DNA from: Roseovarius litorisediminis
GTDB lineage: Bacteria > Pseudomonadota > Alphaproteobacteria > Rhodobacterales > Rhodobacteraceae
Assembly: GCF_900172295.1 (NCBI RefSeq)
Contig: NZ_FWFL01000003.1
Span: 423,428-487,427, forward strand
Length of the DNA: 64,000 nucleotides
Direction: 5' to 3'
Made by a program: the position numbers and the translations under genes. The notes below the pieces were generated by a model that was not told the DNA's origin, made no database searches, and saw nothing but the letters and a program-made list of their open reading frames with translations. Shown here piece by piece: positions 35,273 through 43,912 of the stretch (position 1 is its first letter; each line of letters starts with the position of its first letter).

Positions 35273-38110
35273 ATGGCCGAGCAGTCAAGAATCCTGGCGG
35301 TTCTGGGCCCGACAAATACCGGAAAGACGCACTATGCAATCGAGCGGATGTTGGGCTATCCGACGGGTGTGATCGGTCTGCCGCTGCGCCTGCTGGCGCG
35401 TGAAGTCTACGACAAGATCGTCGGCATTCGCGGCCCATCGGTTGTGGCGCTGGTCACCGGAGAAGAGCGCATTGTGCCAGACCGCGCGAAGTACTGGGTC
35501 TGCACGGTCGAGGCGATGCCCGAAGGTATGGGGGCAGATTTCGTTGCCATCGACGAAATTCAGCTTTGCGCCGATCCGGAACGTGGCCATGTTTTTACCG
35601 ACCGTCTGCTGCGGATGCGTGGCCTGCGCGAGACTCAATTTCTGGGCTCCCACACGATGCGCAATGCCATTTCAGCACTGGTTCCCGAGGTTGAATTTCT
35701 TGGGCGAGAGCGAATGTCGCAGCTATCATATATGGGCCCCAAGAAGATCAGCAAAATGCCTGCGCGTAGTGCAATTGTTGGGTTTTCGGTGGATAACGTC
35801 TATGCAATCGCCGAGCTGTTGCGTCGCCAAAAGGGTGGGGCTGCTGTTGTAATGGGCGCGCTCAGCCCGCGTACGCGCAATGCGCAGGTCGATCTCTATC
35901 AGAATGGCGATGTCGACTATCTTGTGGCTACCGATGCAATTGGTATGGGGCTGAATCTGGATATCGATCATGTCGCGTTTTCTTCGTTGACCAAGTTTGA
36001 TGGACGGCGGATGCGCCCGCTTGCGCCCAACGAATTGGGACAGATCGCAGGGCGCGCGGGCCGCGGTATGAGCCACGGTACCTTTGGTGTGACCGGCGAA
36101 GCCCCCGATTTGTCGGATGAGGTGTCACAGGCCATCATGGATCACCGCTTTGCCCCGATCCGCAAACTGGAGTGGCGCAATGCCCGGCTGCAGTTTGGCA
36201 GCACCCAGGCGCTGATCCAATCGCTTGAGACCCGGCCCGACGATGAATGGCTGGCCAAGGCCCGCGAAGCTGATGACCTGGGGGCGGTAAAATCGCTGTC
36301 ACAAGTGGCCGAGGTGGCCGCCCGGGCCAGCGATGGCAATTCGGTCAAGCTGCTGTGGGACGTCTGTCGTATCCCTGATTTCCGGGGTATCAGCCATGCT
36401 GAACACGCGGGCCTCCTGGAAACGATTTTCTGCGATCTGCACCAACATGGCCGCGTTGCGGAAGATTGGCTGGCGCGGCAGGTCAAACGGCTGGATAGGA
36501 CTGATGGCGATATTGACACATTGTCGAAACGGTTGGCGTATATTCGCACATGGACCTATGTTGCACAGCGAAAAGGCTGGGTTGATGACGAAAGCCATTG
36601 GCGCGGGGCAACACGCGCGGTAGAAGACCGCCTGTCGGATGCGCTGCACGAGCGTCTGACCCAAAGATTTGTGGACCGGCGCACATCCGTGCTTTTGCGC
36701 CGGCTCAAGCAGAAGGAGGCCATGGTGGCCGAAGTAAACGAGAATGGTGACGTAACGGTCGAGGGCGAATTCGTCGGACGGCTGGAAGGGTTCCGGTTTA
36801 TCCAGGACAAAAAGGCGGTCGGCCAAGAGGCCAAGACGCTGCAGCAGGCCAGCCTGCAGGCGCTGGCACCGCATTTCCATCTTAAGGCAGACCGGTTCTA
36901 CAATGCGCCGGACACCGAGATCGACTTTACCGAGCAGGGCGGGTTGATGTGGGGCAATCAGGCAGTGGGTAAACTCACGCTTGGGGCCGATGCTCTGAAA
37001 CCTGTTGCGGTTGCCTTTGTCGACGATGAAGCCGGCGATGATGTCAAGCAGAAGGTGCAACGCCGTTTGCAGCATTTCATCGACCGCAAGATTGCGACAC
37101 TGTTCGAACCTTTGCTGAATATCCAACGTGATGAAACGCTCACCGGTCTTGCCCGCGGCTTCGGTTTTCGCATGGTCGAGGGCTTCGGGATTATTCCCCG
37201 CAGTGAAATTGCAGATGAAGTCAAAGCCCTGGATCAAGAGGCTCGGGGCGCATTACGCAAACACGGGATACGTTTTGGTCAGTTTACCGTGTTCATGCCA
37301 TTGTTGTTGAAACCAGCGCCGACACGTCTGCGCCTTGTACTATGGTCGCTGGCCCAGGGCCTGGAAGAGTTCCCCGAGGCGCCGCCGCCCGGTCTGGTCA
37401 CCGTGGCAGCGGGTTCTAACGCGCCGCAAGGGCATCACACGATGTCCGGCTACAGGGCTGCGGGTGAACGGGCGATTCGGATTGATATGCTGGAACGCCT
37501 TGCCGATATGCTGCGCTCTGAGAACAGTCGTGTGGGATTCGAGGCCAAAGCGGATATGTTGTCGATCACGGGCATGACGCTGGAACAGTTTGCAGACCTG
37601 ATGCAGGGCCTTGGGTACAAACCCGTCCGCGGTGAACGTGAAAAGGTCAAAGCTGTCGATCAGGCCATGGCCGTTTCGTCTGCCGAGGTGGGTGAGACAC
37701 CCGAGATCGAGAGCGCGGCAGATACTGCGGCGGGAATCGTCGATACGGGCGTAGCCTCGGTCATCGCTGAACCGGCAGAGCAGACCGACGTTTCTGCTGA
37801 TGTCCCTGCGGTGTCCGAATCAGAACTTGAGCCGGGCGAAGCCCCGGATGAAAATACGCCCGAAGTTGAAGTGTTTTATACATTTACCTGGGGCGGCCGA
37901 ACTGCCCGAAATCAGGGTGAGGGACGAGGCAAGCCGCGGGGAACCGGAAAACCAAGGGATAAATCCGGTAAGCCTGGCAAACCCCGCAAGGGCCAGCCGC
38001 GACCTGAGCAGGGTGCAAAGTCCTTTAGCGCCCGGCCGGAAAAGAAAGATAGAATCGACCCGGATAATCCCTTTGCTGCGGCCCTGATGGGGCTGAAGAC
38101 AAAAAGCTGA
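35273..38110 (+). CDS. Suv3-like superfamily II RNA helicase
   Basis: The 945-residue protein has the N-terminal helicase core of the mitochondrial Suv3/degradosome type: P-loop GPTNTGKT at residues 12-19, motif II DEIQ at 94-97 (a DEIQ box instead of DEAD), and the later motifs ATDAIGMGLNLDID and GQIAGRAGRG. Suv3 unwinds RNA and works with an RNA exonuclease in mitochondria. Residues about 430-770 are a helical accessory region. After residue about 780 the tail is acidic, then Gly/Lys/Arg-rich (probably RNA-binding). The S4-domain gene starts 14 bases later. Confidence 0.87.
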   Translation: MAEQSRILAVLGPTNTGKTHYAIERMLGYPTGVIGLPLRLLAREVYDKIVGIRGPSVVALVTGEERIVPDRAKYWVCTVEAMPEGMGADFVAIDEIQLCADPERGHVFTDRLLRMRGLRETQFLGSHTMRNAISALVPEVEFLGRERMSQLSYMGPKKISKMPARSAIVGFSVDNVYAIAELLRRQKGGAAVVMGALSPRTRNAQVDLYQNGDVDYLVATDAIGMGLNLDIDHVAFSSLTKFDGRRMRPLAPNELGQIAGRAGRGMSHGTFGVTGEAPDLSDEVSQAIMDHRFAPIRKLEWRNARLQFGSTQALIQSLETRPDDEWLAKAREADDLGAVKSLSQVAEVAARASDGNSVKLLWDVCRIPDFRGISHAEHAGLLETIFCDLHQHGRVAEDWLARQVKRLDRTDGDIDTLSKRLAYIRTWTYVAQRKGWVDDESHWRGATRAVEDRLSDALHERLTQRFVDRRTSVLLRRLKQKEAMVAEVNENGDVTVEGEFVGRLEGFRFIQDKKAVGQEAKTLQQASLQALAPHFHLKADRFYNAPDTEIDFTEQGGLMWGNQAVGKLTLGADALKPVAVAFVDDEAGDDVKQKVQRRLQHFIDRKIATLFEPLLNIQRDETLTGLARGFGFRMVEGFGIIPRSEIADEVKALDQEARGALRKHGIRFGQFTVFMPLLLKPAPTRLRLVLWSLAQGLEEFPEAPPPGLVTVAAGSNAPQGHHTMSGYRAAGERAIRIDMLERLADMLRSENSRVGFEAKADMLSITGMTLEQFADLMQGLGYKPVRGEREKVKAVDQAMAVSSAEVGETPEIESAADTAAGIVDTGVASVIAEPAEQTDVSADVPAVSESELEPGEAPDENTPEVEVFYTFTWGGRTARNQGEGRGKPRGTGKPRDKSGKPGKPRKGQPRPEQGAKSFSARPEKKDRIDPDNPFAAALMGLKTKS

Positions 38111-38124
38111 AGGCTGCCGCGCAA

Positions 38125-38505
38125 GTGGCCGACGTTGAACAGAAAATCCGGCTGGATAAATGGCTTTGGCAAGCCCGGTTTTTCAAGACCCGTACGCTGG
38201 CGGCCAAGCAGGTAAGCGGCGGGCATGTTCGGGTGAACGGAACGCGCATCAGCAAGCCGGCCTATTCGGTTGGCCCTGATGATGTCCTGACGTTTACGCA
38301 GGCGCGCGCGGTTCGTGTGGTTCGTATTTTGGCGCTTGGTGAAAGACGTGGCCCTGCGCCTGAGGCGCAGATGCTTTATGATGACATGAGTGAACCCACA
38401 CCAAAGGAATTTGTTCCAAATTCACCCAAATACGAAGGAAAAGGACGCCCCACCAAGCGGATGCGTCGCAAACTCGATCTGAATGGGCGTGGGACGCTTG
38501 AATGA
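38125..38505 (+). CDS. S4 RNA-binding domain protein, Hsp15-like
   Basis: A 126-residue protein with an S4 domain: IRLDKWLWQARFFKTRTLA followed by VSGGHVRVNG and the KPAYSVGPDD turn. It resembles Hsp15 (HslR), which binds the 50S subunit with stranded nascent chains. The C-terminal part is basic (GRPTKRMRRKLD). It starts at GTG 38125, the first plausible codon; the family role is ribosome or RNA handling. It follows the helicase closely and precedes fdxA by 53 bases. Confidence 0.88.
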   Translation: MADVEQKIRLDKWLWQARFFKTRTLAAKQVSGGHVRVNGTRISKPAYSVGPDDVLTFTQARAVRVVRILALGERRGPAPEAQMLYDDMSEPTPKEFVPNSPKYEGKGRPTKRMRRKLDLNGRGTLE

Positions 38506-38558
38506 TCCGCCTTGCTGGATTAGGTGAGGCGCAAACCGGCAAAGATTGAGAGACGGCC

Positions 38559-38897
38559 ATGACCTATATCGTCAACGACAGCTGCATAGCGTGCAAATAT
38601 ACCGATTGTGTTGAGGTGTGCCCGGTTGATTGTTTCTACGAGGGTGAAAACATGCTTGTTATTCACCCCGATGAGTGCATCGACTGCGGTGTTTGCGAGC
38701 CCGAGTGCCCCGCAGACGCGATCCGCCCGGATACCGAACCGGATATGGAAAAATGGGTCGAGTTCAACCGCAAATATTCGGAAATGTGGCCGGTAATTAT
38801 CACCAAGAAAGAACAGTTGCCTGACGCCGAAGAGCACGATGGCGAGGAAGGCAAACTTGAGAAGTATTTCTCGGAAAAACCGGGCGAGGGAGGCTGA
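38559..38897 (+). CDS. fdxA: 7Fe ferredoxin
   Basis: A 112-residue ferredoxin with one 3Fe-4S and one 4Fe-4S cluster. The N-terminal motif is Cys9, Cys17, Cys21-Pro with Cys12 probably free; the second motif is Cys40, 43, 46 and Cys50-Pro. This is the Azotobacter ferredoxin I (FdxA) type. It serves as an electron carrier with a low-potential cluster. The C-terminal extension is acidic. ATG 38559 follows GAGAGACG at 38546-38553. Confidence 0.95.
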   Translation: MTYIVNDSCIACKYTDCVEVCPVDCFYEGENMLVIHPDECIDCGVCEPECPADAIRPDTEPDMEKWVEFNRKYSEMWPVIITKKEQLPDAEEHDGEEGKLEKYFSEKPGEGG

Positions 38898-39201
38898 AGC
38901 CACCGTCGCCTGCGCTGCGATAGCTGTTTGATAGCGCCTTTTGTTGTCCAAAACTAACGTGAGCGTTCTTTGGATAACATAAATTTGTTACGCTAAACGC
39001 GCGGCTTTATCGGACACCCTTCCGGTGGGGCCGTTTTTATGTTATAGTGCCAACACAAATGAAGAGCATTGCCTGATATCCATCTACCCACGCGACGGTT
39101 TGGGGGTGGATTTCTTTGCGCATGACGCACATATCACAAGAGCTATATCTGGCCTTGGGAGTGCGCTGCGCTTTGATAGGCCCCTTTCGAGGAAGACCTG
39201 A
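38898..39201. other. Gap between fdxA and carD, with possible hairpins
   Basis: I see no convincing gene. An imperfect inverted repeat TCCAAA...TTTGGA with inner AACG/CGTT lies at 38947-38974. A weak GC hairpin at 39011-39033 followed by five T (39034-39038) could be the fdxA terminator. The carD promoter should lie downstream of it (about 39040-39160). Confidence 0.4.
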
Positions 39202-39711
39202 ATGACGAAGTCCAAGAAGTCCGAGTTTCGCCCTGATGACTATGTTGTATACCCGGCCCACGGGGTAGGCCAGATCGTATCTATCGAAGAGCAGGAAATC
39301 GCCGGCATCACGCTGGAACTGTTCGTTATCTCCTTTGAGAAGGACAAGATGACCCTGCGGGTGCCAACCAATAAGGCAACCGAGATCGGCATGCGCTCAT
39401 TGTCGAGCCCCGATGTCGTGTCCCGGGCCTTTACGACCCTCAAGGGTAAGGCCAAGGTCAAGCGCGCAATGTGGTCGCGCCGCGCCCAGGAATATGAGCA
39501 AAAGATCAATTCCGGTGACCTGATTGCGATCGCCGAAGTGGTGCGTGACCTGCACCGCACTGATGACCAGCGCGAACAAAGCTATTCCGAGCGTCAGCTT
39601 TACGAAGCGGCACTTGAGCGGCTGACCCGCGAAGTGGCGGCTGTTGGCGGCGGTGACGAAGTTCTGGCCGCCAAGCAGGTGGGTGATGTACTGGTCTCGC
39701 GTGCTGCTTGA
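39202..39711 (+). CDS. carD: CarD family transcriptional regulator
   Basis: CarD-type proteins bind the RNA polymerase beta subunit through a Tudor-like N-terminal domain and stabilise the open promoter complex. This 169-residue protein has the N-terminal domain (FRPDDYVVYPAHGVGQIVSIE, with the strand pair around LELFVISFEKDKMTLRVP) and a helical C-terminal DNA-binding part (RRAQEYEQKI, DLIAIAEVVRDLH). A terminator follows at 39730-39764. It may act on rRNA and stress promoters, as shown in other bacteria, but no target is shown here. Confidence 0.92.
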   Translation: MTKSKKSEFRPDDYVVYPAHGVGQIVSIEEQEIAGITLELFVISFEKDKMTLRVPTNKATEIGMRSLSSPDVVSRAFTTLKGKAKVKRAMWSRRAQEYEQKINSGDLIAIAEVVRDLHRTDDQREQSYSERQLYEAALERLTREVAAVGGGDEVLAAKQVGDVLVSRAA

Positions 39712-39729
39712 TCTGAGTTGAAACTGTTA

Positions 39730-39764
39730 AAAAAGGCTGTGCCAAACAAGGCACGGCCTTTTTT
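39730..39764 (+). terminator. Rho-independent terminator of carD
   Basis: A long stem AAAGGCTGTGCC/GGCACGGCCTTT (one mismatch) with a short AAACAA loop is followed by six T. It can also stop the convergent cobS transcript, whose gene ends at 39788. Confidence 0.9.
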
Positions 39765-39787
39765 GATTCACCTGTGCCCCAACTTAC

Positions 39788-40546
39788 TTAGGGTACAAGG
39801 CTAAGCAATACAGCAACTTCCGCGATTTGCTGTGTGGCCCCCAGGATATCGCCGGTTTGCCCCCCAATTTTGGTTCTTGCGATCGCGCCGATAACGACGG
39901 TTACAAGTATCGCCCAGACTATTGCCTGAAAACACGAACCGCCCAGTAAAAGCAGCGCAAGTGTTGCGGCCAGGGCGGCGCCCAGGCCGGCTGTTGCAGT
40001 GCTCACAGATCCGACGTTGCGGGAAAGGCCGTCGGCACGGGCATGGGGAAGGATTGCCATCAAGGCCGGCATGGTCGCGCGAGACAAGATGCTGCTGGCA
40101 ATCAGGGCCGCAATGGCATGGGCCACATTTGTGTCGTAGAGCACCCACAAAGCGCCCCAGCGGGCTGACTGTACAAGAAAAAGCGCAATCACTCCGTAGC
40201 TGCCAATATGGCTGTCTTTCATGATCTGCAGGCGGGCGGCCCGATCCCATCCTCCCCACAACCCATCTGCGGTATCCGCAAGTCCGTCCTCGTGCATCGC
40301 GCCAGTGAGCACGACAAGCATGGAGAGTGACAAAAGCGCAACCAAGAGCGTCGGCAAGCCAAGCCCAAGTGCCAGAAGCCCCATAAGTGCAGAGAGCCCG
40401 CCAACAATCAGGCCAACCAGAGGATAGGCCCATGCAGCCTTTGCACCGCGGGATGTTTCAGCAACACGCACCGGAAGGCGACTGAGCAAAGCCACCGCCA
40501 GCGGTATATCCGAGATGTGGATCAGGGCGTCGTCGTTTTTTGCCAT
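39788..40546 (-). CDS. cobS: Adenosylcobinamide-GDP ribazoletransferase
   Basis: CobS joins adenosylcobinamide-GDP with alpha-ribazole, the last steps of cobalamin assembly at the membrane. The 252-residue protein has about six membrane helices and the conserved segments [15 protein letters not shown] and [15 protein letters not shown] use ATG 40546 (MAKNDD), which gives the typical length; the frame extends 21 residues further. It is divergent from cobT with 66 bases between starts, and ends at the carD terminator. Confidence 0.94.
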   Translation of the reverse strand: MAKNDDALIHISDIPLAVALLSRLPVRVAETSRGAKAAWAYPLVGLIVGGLSALMGLLALGLGLPTLLVALLSLSMLVVLTGAMHEDGLADTADGLWGGWDRAARLQIMKDSHIGSYGVIALFLVQSARWGALWVLYDTNVAHAIAALIASSILSRATMPALMAILPHARADGLSRNVGSVSTATAGLGAALAATLALLLLGGSCFQAIVWAILVTVVIGAIARTKIGGQTGDILGATQQIAEVAVLLSLVP

Positions 40547-40612
40547 GCGTGGGGCCTTTTTGGGCTGCAGCATCCGGTAAGCCTGCGATACACAGGCGAC
40601 GAACAACATGCA

Positions 40613-41641
40613 ATGAGTGAGCGGATGACCCAGGACATCGAATCATTGGCGCAGTTTGCGAACCTGCTGAAGGAATTTCCGGGGCCAAACATTGAGGCGC
40701 GTGAGGCCGCAGCGACGCGGGATACGCAGCTGACCAAGCCCCCCGGCGCCCTTGGTCGGCTTGAGGGGCTGGCCGCGTGGTATTGCGCCTGGCGCGGGGT
40801 CGTCCGCCCTGAAATCTCCAATCCACAGGTGATTATTTTCGCTGGAAACCACGGGGTTGCAGGGCAGGGCGTTTCTGCATTCCCGGCGGAAGTGACCCGG
40901 CAAATGGTGTTAAACTTTCAACAGGGTGGGGCGGCGATCAATCAGTTGGCCAGGACGTTTGGTGCGCAGCTGGACGTATATGCAATCGAGCTGGATACCC
41001 CCACAGCAGATTTCACCCAGGGCCCCGCCATGACCGAGACCGGCATGTTGCGTGCGTTAAATACCGGCTGGCAAAGCGTTGATCCGAATTCTGATTTGCT
41101 GGTCGCCGGTGAGATGGGTATCGGCAATACAACCAGCGCTGCCGCTATTGCGCTGGCGCTATATGGCGGGAAAGCTGAAGACTGGACCGGGCGGGGGACA
41201 GGTGTCGAAGGCCATGCCCTGGCGCATAAGGCAGATGTCGTGGCCCGTGGCGTTGAAGCAAACCAGCAATGCACGAACAACGGATTGGAAACGTTGCGTT
41301 GCCTTGGTGGACGTGAACTTGCGGCGATGGTTGGGGCGATTGCGCGGGCCCGGAGCCTGCATATTCCGGTTATCCTTGACGGTTTTATCTGTACCGCGGC
41401 TGCAGCCTGTCTTGAGGCCGCACAGTCCGGCGCACTTGACCATACCGTTGCCGGGCACGTCAGCGCCGAAGTCGCCCACGCCAATCTGTTGGAAAAGCTT
41501 GGAAAAGAGCCACTTTTATCGCTTGATATGCGACTTGGTGAAGGTTCTGGAGCGGCCCTTGCAATCGCGATTGTCAAAGGGGCGCTTGCCTGTCATTCCG
41601 GCATGGCAACCTTTGCCGAAGCAGGGGTTGCCGGGGGATGA
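40613..41641 (+). CDS. cobT: Nicotinate-nucleotide--dimethylbenzimidazole phosphoribosyltransferase
   Basis: CobT makes alpha-ribazole phosphate from nicotinate mononucleotide and dimethylbenzimidazole, the lower ligand of cobalamin. The 342-residue protein carries [14 protein letters not shown], the [16 protein letters not shown] segment, [13 protein letters not shown] and the catalytic Glu region [14 protein letters not shown] 40613 fits the family length. Together with cobS (divergent) it supports the lower-ligand half of B12 synthesis; the corrin genes are not in this window. Confidence 0.95.
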   Translation: MSERMTQDIESLAQFANLLKEFPGPNIEAREAAATRDTQLTKPPGALGRLEGLAAWYCAWRGVVRPEISNPQVIIFAGNHGVAGQGVSAFPAEVTRQMVLNFQQGGAAINQLARTFGAQLDVYAIELDTPTADFTQGPAMTETGMLRALNTGWQSVDPNSDLLVAGEMGIGNTTSAAAIALALYGGKAEDWTGRGTGVEGHALAHKADVVARGVEANQQCTNNGLETLRCLGGRELAAMVGAIARARSLHIPVILDGFICTAAAACLEAAQSGALDHTVAGHVSAEVAHANLLEKLGKEPLLSLDMRLGEGSGAALAIAIVKGALACHSGMATFAEAGVAGG

Positions 41642-41685
41642 GGGCGCGCGCCTGACTTCAGTTTTCAGGTCCGGGGCGCCCGTTG

Positions 41686-43599
41686 TCAGGACGGCACTTC
41701 AATCTTGTCCGGAATGTCATCTGTAGCCTCTTCCAAGCGGGACAAAAGCATCGTTTCCAGATCTTTTTCAAGTTCCTTGGCTCGGGCGATATAGGCGGAA
41801 TTTTCGACAGTGGGTATTGTCGGATCCCACAATGCCGCCAGTTCGCGAACAGAATGGCGGTCGTGCTGGTAAAATGTCTGTTCCAGCTTGGCGGCTTCGA
41901 ATTCGGTCAACCCCATGTTCTCCAGAACATAGCGGCCTGCGCGCAGAGAACTGTCGAACAACTCACGCACGATGTCATCTGCGCCAGCCTGATATAGCCT
42001 GAACACATGGGTGCGGTCACGTGCCCGCGCAATAATGTGCAGATCAGGACGTTCGCGGCGCGCAAAGGTTACCAGTTGCACCGTGGCTTCGGGATCATCC
42101 AGTGCAGCAACCAGAACGCGTGCCTCCCGAAGCCCTGCGGCATGAAGCAATTCGGGGCGCGAGGGGTCTCCGAAAAAACCTTTGATTCCAAATCGGCGCA
42201 TACGTTGGATAGCTGCCAGATCATGGTCCAGAACGACCGTCTCGAATCCACTGGATCGTACCAGGCGGTTGACGATCTGACCGAACCTGCCGATACCGGC
42301 GATGATGATGGGCCCTTTGGTATCAATCTCGTCGGGTTCCTGCGATTCAACTGTATCGACGATCCGATGTGAAACCCAGTCGTATAGAATGAACAGCAAA
42401 GGTGTGATCATCATCGACATGGCGATGACAAGCAAAAGCAGCTCTGACATCTCGCGTGGAATGACATGTTGCTGTCCGGAAAAAGAGATCAGCACAAAAC
42501 CAAATTCACCCGCTTGAGCCAGGGACAGTGTGAATAGCCAAAGATCGCGGCCCCGTAACTCAAAAATACGGCCGAGTATGTAAAGAATGCTGCCTTTGAT
42601 GAAGATGATTGTCAGGGCAAGGCCAAAGACCGGGATTGCATTGCTGAACAGGATCGAGAAATTGATGCCCGAGCCGACAGTAATGAAGAACAATCCCAGC
42701 AAAAGCCCTTTAAAGGGTGAAATATCACTTTCCAGTTCATGGCGGAATTCACTGCTGGCCAAAACCACACCCGCCAGAAATGCGCCAAGCGCCGGAGAAA
42801 GGCCCACAAGGTTCATCAAAAAGGCGATTCCAACAACAATCAGAAGGGCCAGAGCGGTGTACATTTCCCGTAGGCGGGCTGCATGGATAAACCGAAAGAC
42901 CGGGCGGATTAGATAAACGCCCGTAAGAACGATTGCGCCGACTGCACCCAGGGTGACCAGTGTCACACCCCAGCCTGGAAGGCCCTGGACCAACGAAAGG
43001 GCGGCCTCGTGAGCACCTTGTTCATTGACAATTGTGCCGGTGGCTCGTTTGAGGGTTTCACCAAGAACCACATCGGGTGGTTTGGGAAGCGCGAGCAGAG
43101 GAAGGAAGGCCAGCATCGGGATAACCGCGATGTCCTGCGCCAGAAGCACGGAAAAAGATGATCGGCCACCTCCTGTTTGCATCAACCCCTTTTCCGACAG
43201 TGTCTGCAACACGATCGCAGTTGAGGAGAGGGCAAAAACCAAGCCGATTGCCAGTGATACGCTCCAGGGTTGCCCTAGCGCCATGCCACCGGCCATGACC
43301 GCCAAGGTGGTCAGGGTGATTTGTAATCCACCAAGTCCAAGCAATCGGTGGCGCATGGCCCAAAGCGCCTGTGGTTCCAGTTCAAGCCCGATAAGGAACA
43401 GCATCATCACGACGCCAAATTCGGCGAAATGCTGAAGCTCCGCTGTTTCGTGTCCGCCGACAAGGCCAAGGATCGGCCCAATCGCTATTCCGGCGACCAG
43501 GTAACCCAGGACTGAACCCAGCCCCAGCCTTGACGCCAGAGGCACGGCAATTACGGCTGCAGCTAGATAAATAGAGGCCTGAAATAGAAAACCTTCCAT
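41686..43599 (-). CDS. CPA2-type cation:proton antiporter with TrkA-N domain (Kef-like)
   Basis: The 637-residue protein has about 12-13 membrane helices in the first 390 residues, with the CPA2 segments GYLVAGIAIGP, VVMMLFLIGLELEP and LSSTAIVLQTLSEKG. A cytoplasmic Rossmann (TrkA-N/RCK) domain begins near residue 430 (GPIIIAGIGRFGQIVNRLV). It probably exports potassium in exchange for protons, controlled by nucleotide binding; the glutathione regulation known in E. coli KefB/C is not established. It lies alone, ending 45 bases from the cobT stop. Confidence 0.9.
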   Translation of the reverse strand: MEGFLFQASIYLAAAVIAVPLASRLGLGSVLGYLVAGIAIGPILGLVGGHETAELQHFAEFGVVMMLFLIGLELEPQALWAMRHRLLGLGGLQITLTTLAVMAGGMALGQPWSVSLAIGLVFALSSTAIVLQTLSEKGLMQTGGGRSSFSVLLAQDIAVIPMLAFLPLLALPKPPDVVLGETLKRATGTIVNEQGAHEAALSLVQGLPGWGVTLVTLGAVGAIVLTGVYLIRPVFRFIHAARLREMYTALALLIVVGIAFLMNLVGLSPALGAFLAGVVLASSEFRHELESDISPFKGLLLGLFFITVGSGINFSILFSNAIPVFGLALTIIFIKGSILYILGRIFELRGRDLWLFTLSLAQAGEFGFVLISFSGQQHVIPREMSELLLLVIAMSMMITPLLFILYDWVSHRIVDTVESQEPDEIDTKGPIIIAGIGRFGQIVNRLVRSSGFETVVLDHDLAAIQRMRRFGIKGFFGDPSRPELLHAAGLREARVLVAALDDPEATVQLVTFARRERPDLHIIARARDRTHVFRLYQAGADDIVRELFDSSLRAGRYVLENMGLTEFEAAKLEQTFYQHDRHSVRELAALWDPTIPTVENSAYIARAKELEKDLETMLLSRLEEATDDIPDKIEVPS

Positions 43600-43912
43600 A
43601 AGAGGGTCCTTTGGGTGTCAGATTATTAAAGGGAAAGGCGGGCAAACAATTCTGTCATGATTTGGTTAAGAGCGCCCATCGTCGATGAATTGCGATATCG
43701 GGCACCATCAAGCCGAGTGTTGAAACATAGGGAAAGGGTAATTTTGTTGGTTCTTCCATGTCCTATCAATGTGCGCGATTTTCGTGTGTATGGCAAATTC
43801 TCATACGGTTTCGGCGGGCGGATATTGGCAGTATGCGTTTTGTTTTGTGATCCGGGTTTGGCAATGCTGCATTTTGACGGGCTTGCCGTGGCAGATGACA
43901 TCTGCGACGGCG
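43600..43912. other. Gap between the antiporter and the GspL/GspC-like gene
   Basis: I see no convincing gene, terminator or repeat in these 313 bases. Short open frames on both strands overlap each other and lack ribosome sites. The region is more AT-rich than its surroundings near 43730-43870 and may hold the promoter of the antiporter gene on its left side. Confidence 0.45.

Noticed and set aside
38947..38974. Imperfect inverted repeat after fdxA as a Fur- or RirA-type operator
   Set aside because: It lies downstream of the gene, is asymmetric, and does not match any known iron-box pattern I can recall.
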